This document shows positions 28,774 through 37,345 of a stretch of DNA of 64,000 nucleotides, piece after piece. The translations under genes were made by a program, and so were the position numbers. Position 1 is the stretch's first letter, and the number at the start of each line of letters is the position of its first letter. The notes beneath the pieces are model-generated. The model saw only the letters and a program-made list of their open reading frames with translations. It was not told the origin of the DNA and did no database searches. Source of the DNA: Caldilineaceae bacterium (lineage in GTDB: Bacteria > Chloroflexota > Anaerolineae > Caldilineales > Caldilineaceae); contig JAHBVH010000044.1 in NCBI GenBank assembly GCA_019637645.1, forward strand, positions 1 to 64,000, in the 5' to 3' direction.

Positions 28774-28922
28774 GAGCAAATTCTACCATACTAGAATGTT
28801 TGTTCGTTATTCCAAAAGTATCATCATTGGGCACAGAAAAAGGTAGAAAAAGCAGCATCTTTACGATCCAGGAAGGGATACAATGTTATCCGCAAGCGCC
28901 GGTTTCTTCGTGGCTCGTCGCG

Positions 28923-29219
28923 CTACGTGACAATGGCCGGCAGCCCCAAGAACTCCCCATAGCGGTGGGCTGTATCGGCCGCGGCGACAAAGTGCAAGGT
29001 GCCGCGCATGGGCCAAGTCTGGACAATCGTGCGCTCGGCTAGCGCTTGCGCCACCGTTGCTTCTGTCGCCGCGGTCATGCGTAGCCCAATCGCCCAGAGG
29101 GTGCCCAGATACTCCTGTGCTTGGAGCGCGCCCAGCCAAGCAACAACGTCGGCGGGGTGGGGAAAGGGACGATCCAACAATCGTTGGTTGGCAAGGCGTG
29201 TCAAGCCGATGTCCATCAT
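28923..29219 (-). pseudogene. Truncated winged-helix DNA-binding domain protein (HTH_42/YcaQ-like N-terminus)
   Basis: The 98 residues match the N-terminal part of HTH_42 winged-helix proteins, which are normally about 350-400 residues: LTRLANQRLLDRP, PADVVAWLGALQAQEYLGTL and MRGTLHFVAAAD are typical. After that point the sequence departs from the family and stops. Only about 150 bases separate it from the next gene, so the rest of the protein is absent. The ATG overlaps the stop of the upstream VOC gene (ATGA), so it belonged to that operon. Probably a remnant of deletion. Confidence 0.65.
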
Positions 29220-29647
29220 GTTTGCTCCGTTGGCGCTTCCCATTGGGGATTCCAGACGACTTCCCAGAGATGACCATCGGGATCTTGAAAGTAGCCCGAG
29301 TAGCCACCCCAAAATGTCGTATGCGCGGCTTTGATGATGGTCGCGCCCGCGGCCTCAGCTTGGCGCATCACCGCGTCAACGGCGGCGGGCGAGGCTACAT
29401 TGTGGCCCAGGGTAAACTCAGTAGCGCTCGGCGGGCTGGGCCGCAACCCCGTGTCGTGGGCGATACTGCTCCGCGGCCAGAGGGCAAGGCGCAATCCCGC
29501 TTGTAGATCAATAAAGACCACCGCGCCATAGGCAAATTCTTGACCAACAATGCCAGGGGTTGCTAAACCAAGCCCCTCGCGATAAAAGCGCAGGGACCGT
29601 TCTAGATCAGCAACCCCAATCGTGATTACAGTAATTCTGGGTTCCAT
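29216..29647 (-). CDS. VOC family glyoxalase-like protein
   Basis: A 143-residue single VOC domain: ITVITIGVADLERSLRFYRE at the start and GYSGYFQDPDGHLWEVVWNP at the end. The histidine and glutamate in DGHLWEV are at positions that bind metal in glyoxalase-type members. Its stop codon overlaps the start of the truncated winged-helix gene. Family certain, function unknown. Confidence 0.85.
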   Translation of the reverse strand: MEPRITVITIGVADLERSLRFYREGLGLATPGIVGQEFAYGAVVFIDLQAGLRLALWPRSSIAHDTGLRPSPPSATEFTLGHNVASPAAVDAVMRQAEAAGATIIKAAHTTFWGGYSGYFQDPDGHLWEVVWNPQWEAPTEQT

Positions 29648-29810
29648 TGCGGAAATCCTTTCAACCTAGGCAAAATCAAGTAAGCGATTCGCGGGCAGTC
29701 ATGGTCGTTGTCGGGTGGATCGCAAGGCGTAACCGTCAATATTGCATCAGCGGTATCCTGGTAGCAGGCAGATGGCCGTGGCTGGCGCACACGGTACATC
29801 CACCTCCTGG

Positions 29811-30167
29811 CTAGTGCATCTCCATCTCTTCGGGGCCCATAATCTGGACGATCTCGCTTTCGCCATCCCCCACGATCTGACGGAACCGTTTGCACCATTC
29901 GATGGCCTCTTCGAGCGTGTTGGTGCGAATGACGGCAAAGCCCGCGGTCAACTCTTTGAGCTCGATAAAGGGTCCATCAGTCACCGTGAATTTACCATCG
30001 GCCAACTTGAGGCGCGTCCCCGTGGGCAGACCCGCGCCCGTGGTGACCAAAATGCCAGCTTGTATTGCCTCGCCGATAAACTGGCCCATTGCCATCATCA
30101 TCTCTGGCGTTGGTTCATTACCAGGCTGGCTTGGATCAAAATTGGGATCGTAAACGAGAAATTGCAT
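29811..30167 (-). CDS. YCII-related (DGPF-motif) protein
   Basis: A 118-residue protein of the YciI/DGPF family. It opens with MQFLVYDPNF and contains the signature TDGPFIELKELTAGFAVI near residue 65. YciI-type proteins have a ferredoxin-like fold with a conserved His/Asp pair. DGPF proteins are the characteristic neighbours of ECF42 sigma factors, and one such sigma factor lies 1 kb away (31132-32382) on the same strand, with a toxin-antitoxin pair between them. It is likely a target or partner of that sigma factor, by family knowledge. Confidence 0.85.
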   Translation of the reverse strand: MQFLVYDPNFDPSQPGNEPTPEMMMAMGQFIGEAIQAGILVTTGAGLPTGTRLKLADGKFTVTDGPFIELKELTAGFAVIRTNTLEEAIEWCKRFRQIVGDGESEIVQIMGPEEMEMH

Positions 30168-30487
30168 GGATCTGCTCCTTGAATCGCTTGGTCGTCGTTA
30201 CACAGTTGCCACCCTTGACGCAAGCGTTATATAGCTTATGACAACGGCGGGCAATCAGTAGTCGTTTGGGCAAAGGCCAATTCGACATCCTACGCAACGA
30301 GTTTTGAAAATTGTTTTAGCTTTTGACAAATCAATCAATATGGTATACGTTCCCATAGCGTCCATGGCGTCCGTAGCGTATGCTATAGGATGATAAACTA
30401 TCTACTATGACAAATAAATAACCTAATAAATCATCTGTTAATCTAATCAATAAACATTCTAACATCACTACAAAGGAAGATGCTGTC
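30168..30487. other. AT-rich intergenic region
   Basis: About 320 bases without a gene lie between the YCII gene and the antitoxin gene. The right half is AT-rich, unlike its neighbours, and probably carries the toxin-antitoxin promoter. I see no strong palindrome. Confidence 0.5.
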
Positions 30488-30817
30488 ATGCAAGTAACAA
30501 CTCTTGACAGCCGACGAGCACGTGAACAGTGGCGAGAAGTCTTAGACACGGTTATGATGGGCGAAAGCGATGTTGTCGTCACCCGTAACCAAAAGCCCAC
30601 TGCGGTTATCATTTCCTACGCAGATTACGAGATGATAGCCGAGCAGCTAAATGACATTCGTGCCGAGCGCGAAGCGGCAGCTGTGTACAAACAGTGGAAA
30701 GCTGGACAACTCGAAACAGTTCTGTGGTCGGAGGCCAAACGACGACTACGAGGTCTTGAAGATGTATCAAGTGATACTGTCGGTGAAGGTGGAAAAGGTT
30801 CTAGCGAAAATTCGTGA
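30488..30817 (+). CDS. Type II antitoxin, Phd/YefM family
   Basis: A 109-residue antitoxin. Residues 1-55 carry the Phd/YefM DNA-binding fold (LDSRRAREQWREVLDTVMMG then VVVTRNQKPTAVIISYADYE). The remainder is the charged, extended toxin-binding tail. AAGGAAG lies about 11 bases before the ATG. The toxin start codon lies inside this gene (56-base overlap), so synthesis of the two is coupled. It should bind and silence the toxin and repress its own promoter. Confidence 0.9.
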   Translation: MQVTTLDSRRAREQWREVLDTVMMGESDVVVTRNQKPTAVIISYADYEMIAEQLNDIRAEREAAAVYKQWKAGQLETVLWSEAKRRLRGLEDVSSDTVGEGGKGSSENS

Positions 30818-31019
30818 AACAGGTGTAAGAGCACGGTTAGAAGAAGCAATTGACGGTCTGGCCGAAACACCACGCCCGAATGGATATATCAAGCTAGCGG
30901 GCGAAGAACCTTTGTATCGGATTCGAGTAGGAGAATGGCGCATTATCTACGCCATCCAGGATGATGAACTTATCGTCCTGGTAATCGAAGTGGCACCACG
31001 GAAAGACACTTACAGATAG
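30762..31019 (+). CDS. Type II toxin, RelE/ParE family
   Basis: An 85-residue toxin of the RelE/ParE superfamily: MYQVILSVKVEKVLAKIRET, RLEEAIDGLAETPRPNGYIK, then LYRIRVGEWRIIYAIQDDEL and VIEVAPRKDTYR. The core LYRIRVGEWRIIYAI pattern and the basic C-terminus are typical of ribosome-dependent mRNA interferases. I chose the ATG at 30762, overlapping the antitoxin gene, since residues upstream of it are out-of-frame antitoxin sequence. Confidence 0.9.
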   Translation: MYQVILSVKVEKVLAKIRETGVRARLEEAIDGLAETPRPNGYIKLAGEEPLYRIRVGEWRIIYAIQDDELIVLVIEVAPRKDTYR

Positions 31020-31131
31020 CGGTGACACCGTAAGCGCTGGTCTTATGGGCGGCGCTTTTTATTTGCTTCTCGACTATTCGGATCTAACTGTGGTGCCACC
31101 AAATTATTATACGAAACTATATGCGTCTAAA

Positions 31132-32382
31132 TTACAAACTAGCCAAGCGACGCTCTAAAAACCGCCGTTGGGGGCCTTGTTCAGTCAAGGCAAGGGCCTG
31201 TTCATACGCGGCCCGCGCCGCGGCTGTTTCCCCCATGCGCCGATAGAGGTCGGCGCGGGCCGCGTGGGTCAGGTGATACTTTACCAACTCGCCCCGGTCA
31301 AGCATGGCGTCAATCAGCGCCAAACCGGCCGCGGGACCATCGCGCATGGCCACCGCGACGGCTCGGTTAAGCTCAACAATGGCCGACGGGGTGACTTGTA
31401 ATAAGTGGTCATAGAGTTCAACAATCTGAGTCCAGTTGGTGGTAGCAAAGGTGGGCGCAGCCGCGTGCATGGCCGCAATCGCGGCTTGTAGGGTATAGGC
31501 CCCGACTGGACCGGTGGCAAATGCCTGCCGGACTAGGTGCATGCCTTCCCCAAGCTGGGCAGACTGCCATAGGGCGCGATCTTGCTCATCCAGTGGAATC
31601 AGTTCGCCGGTGGGCGAAGTGCGGGCGGCCCGGCGGGCTTCGTGGAGTAACATTAATGCTAACAAGCCGAACACTTCGCTTTGGGGCAGCAGTTCACCTA
31701 ATAACCGACCTAGCCGAATGGCTTCATCAGAGAGATCGGGGCGGGTCAGGGCTTCGCCCGCGGAGGTACTATATCCTTCGTTGAAGACCAGGTAAATGAC
31801 TTGTAGCACGGCATCGAGACGGGCTGGTAATTCCTGTGCTTCGGGCACTTCGTAGGGAAGGCGGGCTTCGCGAATTTTGGCTTTGGCGCGCACAATGCGT
31901 TGGGCCAAGGTGGTAGGCGTAGTGAGAAAGGCATGGGCAATCGCTTCGGTGGTTAAGCCGCAGACTTCGCGCAACGTTAACGCCACGCGCGCATCGGGGG
32001 CTAGGGCCGGATGGCAGCAGGTGAAGATCAGGCGCAAGCGGTCGTCGGCCACCTCGGCGTCGGGTTGTTGGGCCGGGTCACCACTGCTGGCGTCGATCCG
32101 CGTCGCAAGATCGGCCAGGGCGGCGTCAAAGCGGGCGCGCCGGCGGAGGGTGTCAAGGGCTTTGAAGCGTCCGGCTGATACGAGCCAGGGGCGTGGATTG
32201 GCAGGAATACCCGTGGTGGGCCACTGTTCGGCGGCCGCGCGAAAGGCGTCATGCAAGGCATCTTCGGCCAGGTCAAAATCGCCCAAGAGGCGGATCAACG
32301 TCGCAAGGATGCGGCGGGATTCGGCGCGATAGAGCGTGGCAAGCCGATCATTTGTCTGGGCAAGGTGCGCTGCGGTGGCCAT
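31132..32382 (-). CDS. ECF42-type RNA polymerase sigma factor with TPR-like extension
   Basis: A 416-residue sigma factor. Region 2 is LYRAESRRILATLIRLLGDF then LAEDALHDAFRAAAEQWP (residues 18-50), and region 4 lies around residues 110-170 (VALTLREVCGLTTEAIAHAF). Residues 190-416 form the long helical DUF6596/TPR-like extension with VIYLVFNEGYSTSAG and AVAVAMRDGP, diagnostic of ECF42. This class has no anti-sigma factor; the extension controls activity. Its usual partner, a DGPF/YCII protein, is the next minus-strand gene downstream across a toxin-antitoxin pair. Confidence 0.9.
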   Translation of the reverse strand: MATAAHLAQTNDRLATLYRAESRRILATLIRLLGDFDLAEDALHDAFRAAAEQWPTTGIPANPRPWLVSAGRFKALDTLRRRARFDAALADLATRIDASSGDPAQQPDAEVADDRLRLIFTCCHPALAPDARVALTLREVCGLTTEAIAHAFLTTPTTLAQRIVRAKAKIREARLPYEVPEAQELPARLDAVLQVIYLVFNEGYSTSAGEALTRPDLSDEAIRLGRLLGELLPQSEVFGLLALMLLHEARRAARTSPTGELIPLDEQDRALWQSAQLGEGMHLVRQAFATGPVGAYTLQAAIAAMHAAAPTFATTNWTQIVELYDHLLQVTPSAIVELNRAVAVAMRDGPAAGLALIDAMLDRGELVKYHLTHAARADLYRRMGETAAARAAYEQALALTEQGPQRRFLERRLASL

Positions 32383-32418
32383 AGAGCCTTCCCTGTCGTA
32401 GGTTGGAGCTTCGCAAGG

Positions 32419-32874
32419 TTAGTGCGTCTCGCTCATCGTACCTTGGTGCTTCCGCCACGCTTGCCATGCTCCCGTCGACCATAGCGCCCACGCCACCAGG
32501 AGTGGTTGAAAGAGGAGCCGGATGGCGCGCGCTTGATCGGAATTTAGGCCAAAGGCATCAACGCTGTTGCGATACTGCGCGAGATTGCCCGGGAAAATCA
32601 GGACAAAAAAAGTGGCTACGAGCCAGCCGACTTTGGCCTGTTGCTTGGGCAGCGCCAGCAACGCACCACCCAGCAAGATTTCTACCAGCCCGGACAAGAT
32701 CACCACAAGGTCGCTGTTGAGCGGTACCCATCTAGGCACTTGGGCTAAGAACTCGCCCCGCGCCCAGGTCAGGTGGCTGAGCCCAGCGAAGAGGAGGCTA
32801 GCACCTAACAGAAGACGAAAGAGCATTTGAACCAGATTCGTTTTTCCAGATTTGGCGTTTTGGTGGTCTTGCAT
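32419..32874 (-). CDS. DoxX family membrane protein
   Basis: A 151-residue membrane protein with four predicted helices: residues 17-36, 58-77, 82-100 and 117-135. The N-terminal helix pattern (LFRLLLGASLLFAGLSHLTW) and the charged loop are DoxX-like. It lies 9 bases downstream of the ohr gene on the same strand. DoxX-type proteins are often linked to thiol-redox or stress operons, so pairing with Ohr is sensible, though its biochemical role is not defined. Confidence 0.75.
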   Translation of the reverse strand: MQDHQNAKSGKTNLVQMLFRLLLGASLLFAGLSHLTWARGEFLAQVPRWVPLNSDLVVILSGLVEILLGGALLALPKQQAKVGWLVATFFVLIFPGNLAQYRNSVDAFGLNSDQARAIRLLFQPLLVAWALWSTGAWQAWRKHQGTMSETH

Positions 32875-32883
32875 GGTGGCTCT

Positions 32884-33309
32884 CTAGCGTAGGTTTAGCT
32901 TGACATCCACATTGTTGCGGATCGCGTTGGAATAGGGACAGATGGCGTGTGCACTTTCTAGTAAGCTTTGGGCAACTTCGCGTTCAACCCCTTCAAGTTC
33001 TATATCTAATGCGACGGTGAGACCAAAACCGGCTGTTTCAGTTGTTTGCAGCCCCACGGTGGCCGTGACTTTGGGCGTGACTTTGGGCGTGACTTGCACT
33101 TTTTGGCTACGGGCGACAAACTGTAATGCGCTGGCAAAACAAGCCGCGTAGCCAGCTGCAAAGAGTTGTTCGGGGTTGGTGTAGGGTCCCCCTGCGCCGC
33201 CCATGGCTTTGGGGATCCGAACTTCTAATTGCAATACGCCATCTTCGCTGATCACTTGCCCATCGCGGCCCCCCGTTGCTGTCACGGTCGTTTTGAAAAT
33301 TTCGCTCAT
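32884..33309 (-). CDS. ohr: Organic hydroperoxide resistance protein (OsmC/Ohr family)
   Basis: A 141-residue thiol peroxidase that reduces organic hydroperoxides. The reactive cysteine is in AAGYAACFASALQF near residue 54 and the resolving one in AHAICPYSNAIRNNVDVKLN near residue 124. Arginine and glutamate of the active site are expected upstream. A small internal duplication gives VTPKVTPKV near residue 75. GGTAGAAGG precedes the start. A perfect 20-base palindrome overlaps the promoter (33348-33367). DoxX follows in the operon. Ohr needs lipoylated or similar thiol partners encoded elsewhere. Confidence 0.9.
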   Translation of the reverse strand: MSEIFKTTVTATGGRDGQVISEDGVLQLEVRIPKAMGGAGGPYTNPEQLFAAGYAACFASALQFVARSQKVQVTPKVTPKVTATVGLQTTETAGFGLTVALDIELEGVEREVAQSLLESAHAICPYSNAIRNNVDVKLNLR

Positions 33310-33344
33310 CCTTCTACCTTATCATACATAGATTGAGTCTCTAT

Positions 33345-33367
33345 CGATTATATCGCAAGCGATATAA
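33345..33367 (-). promoter_or_regulatory. ohr promoter -10 element with 20-base palindromic operator
   Basis: TTATATCGC-AA-GCGATATAA (33348-33367) is a perfect palindrome. On the minus strand its end merges into TATAAT, a -10 element about 40 bases before the ohr start. A repressor bound here would block RNA polymerase. An OhrR/MarR-type peroxide sensor is the natural candidate, but no such gene is in the window. Confidence 0.6.
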
Positions 33368-33438
33368 GATCGCCGCACCAAACTGCTGCCAGCGGCTTTG
33401 TTTCCCAAAGGCATCCATCTCTCCTCTGTTGAATCAGG

Positions 33439-33996
33439 TTAGGTAGAAGCCGGTGTGGCTAACGCTTGTGCCATCGCAAAGACCGTGCTCACTGTGCGCC
33501 AGTTGCGCGCCGTGATCGACACGCCCCAGCCCTTGCCGATGCTTTCGGCTAGTTTGGAACGGCCAATGCCATCCGGTGCGTGGAGGTAGAAGACCTGATC
33601 GATCAAGGCAAAGCGCTCGGTGGGCGTTTTAAGCGCATCCAGGGTAGCCAAGCCCTGTTGCTTGGGAACGCCGTCCAGAAAAAAGAGGTGGAGAGATTTG
33701 GGCTCGGCGGTCCCTTCGGGAAAAGGGTTGGCTGCTATCGCCGCAGCTAGCGCGTGGCTATCCAGCAGAAAGACCTGGGGCGCAAAGCCGTGCGCTTTCT
33801 GAATAGCTGCTGTGATTTCTTGCCCAAGCGTGGTCTTATCGGTACGTTCGCTTTGAAAGAGAACGTTGCCACTCTGGATATAGGTCTTGACTTGCTGTAG
33901 CCCCATCTCTTCCAGCAACGCCGCTAATGCCTTCATCGGCAACTTGTTGTTTCCACCAACGTTGATTCCCCTGAGCAAGGCAATATAGGTGTTCAT
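33439..33996 (-). CDS. DUF1697 family protein
   Basis: A 185-residue cytoplasmic protein of the DUF1697 family. It has the characteristic opening TYIALLRGINVGGNNKLPMK, then LEEMGLQQVKTYIQSGNVLF, and the C-terminal segment SITARNWRTVSTVFAMAQ. The family fold is described as ferredoxin-like; its function is unknown, although it is frequent beside detoxification genes like those here. It stands alone between the ohr operon and a divergent reductase gene. Confidence 0.85.
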   Translation of the reverse strand: MNTYIALLRGINVGGNNKLPMKALAALLEEMGLQQVKTYIQSGNVLFQSERTDKTTLGQEITAAIQKAHGFAPQVFLLDSHALAAAIAANPFPEGTAEPKSLHLFFLDGVPKQQGLATLDALKTPTERFALIDQVFYLHAPDGIGRSKLAESIGKGWGVSITARNWRTVSTVFAMAQALATPAST

Positions 33997-34321
33997 TTAC
34001 CGCTCCTTTGTGGAAGGCACTACTGTCATCCGTGCGAAGCTAATTGTAACATGGATAGCTTATTTGTTCTAATCAGTGGTCGTTGGTCGCGGCTTTGGCT
34101 ACCCCCGCTGGTTAGTTAGCTTATCGTGGACTCATCCCCATCGCGCAAGGTCAACTCAGTGCCTGCGTGTTATAGGTTAGCTCCAGGCGTTGGCCCCTTG
34201 AGGCGTTGCTATTGGAAAAGTACGCTCATTGTACATCACGGTTGTCTTTCCATAAGGGTGTGCTATGCTTGGTGTTTGTTGAAAAGTGAAGCCAAGCATG
34301 CGGGCTTGTCAAGGAGGAGAG

Positions 34322-35233
34322 ATGCAACCATTAAAAGATAAGATTGCCTTGGTCGCGGGGGCCACCCGTGGCGCGGGGCGGGGGATCGCTGTGGAATTGG
34401 GCGCGGCGGGGGCAACGGTCTATGTCACAGGGCGTACCACCAAGGCGCAAGCCTCCGAATATAACCGGCCCGAAACCATCGAAGAGACCGCGGCGTTGGT
34501 GACCGCCGCCGGTGGACAGGGCATCGCCGTCCCTACGGATCATTTAGTGCCAGCGCAGGTGGAAGCACTGGTCCAACGTATTGACCAAGAAGTAGGGCGC
34601 TTGGACCTGCTCGTCAACGATATTTGGGGTGGCGAGTTGTTGATCGAGTGGAACGTACCCGTGTGGGAGCACTCCTTGGAGAAAGGGTTGCGCTTGCTGC
34701 GGCTGGCGCTTGACACCCATCTCATCACCAGCCACTATGCGTTGCCCTTGTTGATCCGCCAACCTGGTGGGCTGCTTGTGGAGATGACCGATGGCACCAC
34801 CACCTATAATCGGGACCACTACCGCTTGAATGTCTATTATGATTTGGCGAAAAGTTCGGTCAACCGCATGGCGTGGGCGCTGGCGCAAGAGCTGGCCCCG
34901 CAAGGCTGCACCGCGCTGGCACTGACCCCAGGATGGCTGCGTTCGGAGATGATGTTGGCGTTCTACGGCGTGACCGAAGCCAATTGGCGCGATGCTATCA
35001 CCAAAGAGCCCGATTTTGGCATTTCCGAAACCCCCCATTTTGTTGGCCGCGCCGTTGCCCATCTCGCCGCTGATCCCGCGGTGAATCGCTACAATGGCGC
35101 TTCTCTCTCCAGTGGTGAACTGGCTCAGGTCTATGGCTTTACCGATCTTGATGGCTCCCAGCCAGATGCGTGGGGCTATATCGTGGAGGTGCGCGAGGGC
35201 GGGAAAAAGGCAAGCGTAGAGGCGTATCGGTAG
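34322..35233 (+). CDS. SDR family NAD(P)-dependent oxidoreductase
   Basis: A 303-residue short-chain dehydrogenase. The cofactor loop is GATRGAGRGIAVELG (residues 13-27, TGxxxGxG pattern), and the catalytic pair is in NVYYDLAKSSVNRM (YxxxK, near residue 175). The C-terminal part is longer than a classical 250-residue SDR, with a final segment LDGSQPDAWGYIVEVREGGK. The ATG at 34322 follows AAGGAGGA; an upstream in-frame ATG at 34286 adds 12 residues. It stands alone upstream of aroA with a 132-base gap. The substrate is not predictable. Confidence 0.85.
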   Translation: MQPLKDKIALVAGATRGAGRGIAVELGAAGATVYVTGRTTKAQASEYNRPETIEETAALVTAAGGQGIAVPTDHLVPAQVEALVQRIDQEVGRLDLLVNDIWGGELLIEWNVPVWEHSLEKGLRLLRLALDTHLITSHYALPLLIRQPGGLLVEMTDGTTTYNRDHYRLNVYYDLAKSSVNRMAWALAQELAPQGCTALALTPGWLRSEMMLAFYGVTEANWRDAITKEPDFGISETPHFVGRAVAHLAADPAVNRYNGASLSSGELAQVYGFTDLDGSQPDAWGYIVEVREGGKKASVEAYR

Positions 35234-35365
35234 CGGTCTGCGTAGCTTCTGCTTTACATTTGTCGCGTCGTATAATGGTGAGTCGATCTGCCATCGTTTA
35301 TAATACGGAGAGACAACCTTCCCGCGAGAGCAAACATTTCAAGAGAACAAGAGAGCAGCTTTGTT

Positions 35366-36649
35366 ATGGACGCGTTGACGCTACAACCGATTACAAAAAT
35401 TGAGGGGGAGATCAATCTCCCGGGATCGAAGAGTTTATCAAACCGGGCCCTGTTACTGGCCGCCTTGGCCCAAGGCGAGACGGCGATCTTGAATCTGCTC
35501 GACAGTGATGATATCCGCCATATGCTTAACGCGCTCCAACGGCTGGGCGTCACCTATACGCGGTCGGCGGATGGCACGCGCTGCACGGTGGTGGGCAAGG
35601 GGGGGCCGTTCCACGTTCCTGAGGCGGTCGAACTCTATTTGGGCAATGCCGGAACGGCCATGCGCCCTTTGTGCGCGGCCTTGTCTTTGGGCCGTGGTGA
35701 ATTTACCCTCACCGGCGAGCCACGCATGGAAGAGCGCCCGATTGGGGCCTTGGTGGATTCTTTACGCCAAGCCGGTGGTCAGATTGACTATTTGAAAGCA
35801 GAGGGCTATCCACCACTGCGAATTGTCGCCAATGGGTTGCGTGGGGGCGCTATAAGTGTCGATGGTACCATCTCTAGCCAATTTCTCACCGCGATCTTGA
35901 TGGCTTGTCCACTGGCCCAGCAGGATACGATCATCCGTGTGCTGGGTGATCTCGTCTCGAAGCCCTATATCGACATTACGATCCATACCATGCAGCAATT
36001 TGGCATCACTGTCCAGAATGATGCCTATCGGGAATTTGCCATTGCCGGCCAGCAGCACTACCAGTCGCCCGGAAAATTCCTCGTGGAGGGGGATGCCTCT
36101 TCCGCTTCGTACTTTATGGCCGCCGCGGCGATTAAGGGGGGCGCGGTCAAAGTGACGGGCATTGGCAAGGGCAGTATTCAGGGCGATGTGCAATTTGCCC
36201 AAGTGCTAGAGGCAATGGGCGCGCAGGTCACTTGGGCCGATGACGCGATTACCGTCGAACGGGGCCAACTGCACGGCATCGACCTGGATCTCAATCATAT
36301 TCCCGACGCCGCCATGACCATTGCCACCACCGCGCTCTTTGCCGAGGGGCCAACTGCGATCCGCAACATCTATAACTGGCGCGTCAAGGAGACCGACCGG
36401 CTGCACGCCATGACCACCGAACTGCGCAAAGTGGGGGCCACGGTAGTGGAAGGCCGCGACTTTATTGAGATTACACCCCCGGCCACTATCCGCCACGCGG
36501 CCATTGACACCTACAACGACCACCGTATTGCCATGTGCTTCTCGCTTTTGGCCCTCGATCCGGCTTCAGTTACGATCAACAACCCCCAGTGTACCGCCAA
36601 GACCTTTCCCGACTATTTTGAGAAGCTGGAGAGCGTGGCTCGGCACTAG
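35366..36649 (+). CDS. aroA: 3-phosphoshikimate 1-carboxyvinyltransferase (EPSP synthase)
   Basis: A 427-residue enzyme that transfers enolpyruvate from PEP to shikimate 3-phosphate in aromatic amino acid biosynthesis. Signatures are [20 protein letters not shown] (residues 19-38), [18 protein letters not shown] (about 92), [39 protein letters not shown] and [11 protein letters not shown]. The sequence is strikingly like the enterobacterial class I enzyme from end to end, including the glycine and proline of the NAGTAMRP loop associated with glyphosate-sensitive forms. It is isolated from other aro genes. This similarity suggests transfer from Gammaproteobacteria or retention of a shared class; a tree would decide. 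Confidence 0.95.
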   Translation: MDALTLQPITKIEGEINLPGSKSLSNRALLLAALAQGETAILNLLDSDDIRHMLNALQRLGVTYTRSADGTRCTVVGKGGPFHVPEAVELYLGNAGTAMRPLCAALSLGRGEFTLTGEPRMEERPIGALVDSLRQAGGQIDYLKAEGYPPLRIVANGLRGGAISVDGTISSQFLTAILMACPLAQQDTIIRVLGDLVSKPYIDITIHTMQQFGITVQNDAYREFAIAGQQHYQSPGKFLVEGDASSASYFMAAAAIKGGAVKVTGIGKGSIQGDVQFAQVLEAMGAQVTWADDAITVERGQLHGIDLDLNHIPDAAMTIATTALFAEGPTAIRNIYNWRVKETDRLHAMTTELRKVGATVVEGRDFIEITPPATIRHAAIDTYNDHRIAMCFSLLALDPASVTINNPQCTAKTFPDYFEKLESVARH

Positions 36650-36673
36650 TCACCGCGGATTTGATTGATAGGG

Positions 36674-36740
36674 GGACGCGGATCAACGCGGAAGGACGCG
36701 GTTCAAACAAATCAGCGTCCTTCCGCGTTGATCCGCGTCC
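36674..36740. terminator. GGACGCGG-family inverted repeat (copy 2) between convergent genes
   Basis: GGACGCGGATCAACGCGGAA and its reverse complement TTCCGCGTTGATCCGCGTCC are exact outer arms of 20 bases or more, with an inner GGACGCG/CAGCGTCC pairing. It separates aroA from a convergent gene and can form a hairpin in either transcript. Confidence 0.75.
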
Positions 36741-36759
36741 TCGCCTTCACCCAGCACCG

Positions 36760-37254
36760 TTACGCGGTTAGATAGGCGATTTCAGTCTCCCATTTCTGGG
36801 GATTGGGTTCCTCGGCGGGGTCGGTTAGGTAGAATTCGAGATTGGCGTCCCAGACTCGCTCGTGGTCGCGAGTCTTCCACGTGATCCCTTGGGCTTTGCC
36901 CCATTGCATCAGCGCTTGATGCGCGCCGGTTAGATCATCAAAGGGGCCAGTATTGAGGATGACCCCATAGCGTCCGGCTGGCAATTGGCTGGCGATGATC
37001 TCACCGGCGCTTTGCAAGGGGGTGGCGACCGGCCAACCCACTTCAACATCAAAGAGATCGGTTTCCATCTCGATCACCAGATACCGAAAGAAGGGCGCAC
37101 CGGCGGGAGCCATGCCTTGGGTTTGGAGCCAGTGCAAGATCTCATCATGCAGGGGCGGCAACACACGCCCTAATTCATGGATAGGCACTTGGCGGCGGAG
37201 CAGCGCAACATAGGGCTGGGCGGCGCGTTCTTCGAGCTTTGGTGTGGATATCAT
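36760..37254 (-). CDS. GyrI-like / AraC effector-binding domain protein
   Basis: A 164-residue stand-alone ligand-binding domain. The first strand is PKLEERAAQPYVALLRRQVP, the middle is FFRYLVIEMETDLFDVEVGW, and the end is WDANLEFYLTDPAEEPNPQK, with the glutamate typical of the fold. GGAGG lies before the ATG at 37254. It is 91 bases downstream of an AraC regulator that has the same domain fused at its C-terminus. It may titrate or present the regulator's ligand, as inference. Confidence 0.75.
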   Translation of the reverse strand: MISTPKLEERAAQPYVALLRRQVPIHELGRVLPPLHDEILHWLQTQGMAPAGAPFFRYLVIEMETDLFDVEVGWPVATPLQSAGEIIASQLPAGRYGVILNTGPFDDLTGAHQALMQWGKAQGITWKTRDHERVWDANLEFYLTDPAEEPNPQKWETEIAYLTA

Positions 37255-37345
37255 TGATTCCTCCATGGAAAAACAAGAAAGTTGGTAAGTAAAAATGGGC
37301 ATGAACCACGCAGGCACACGCAGGCGCTTTGTGGTTAAAACCGTC

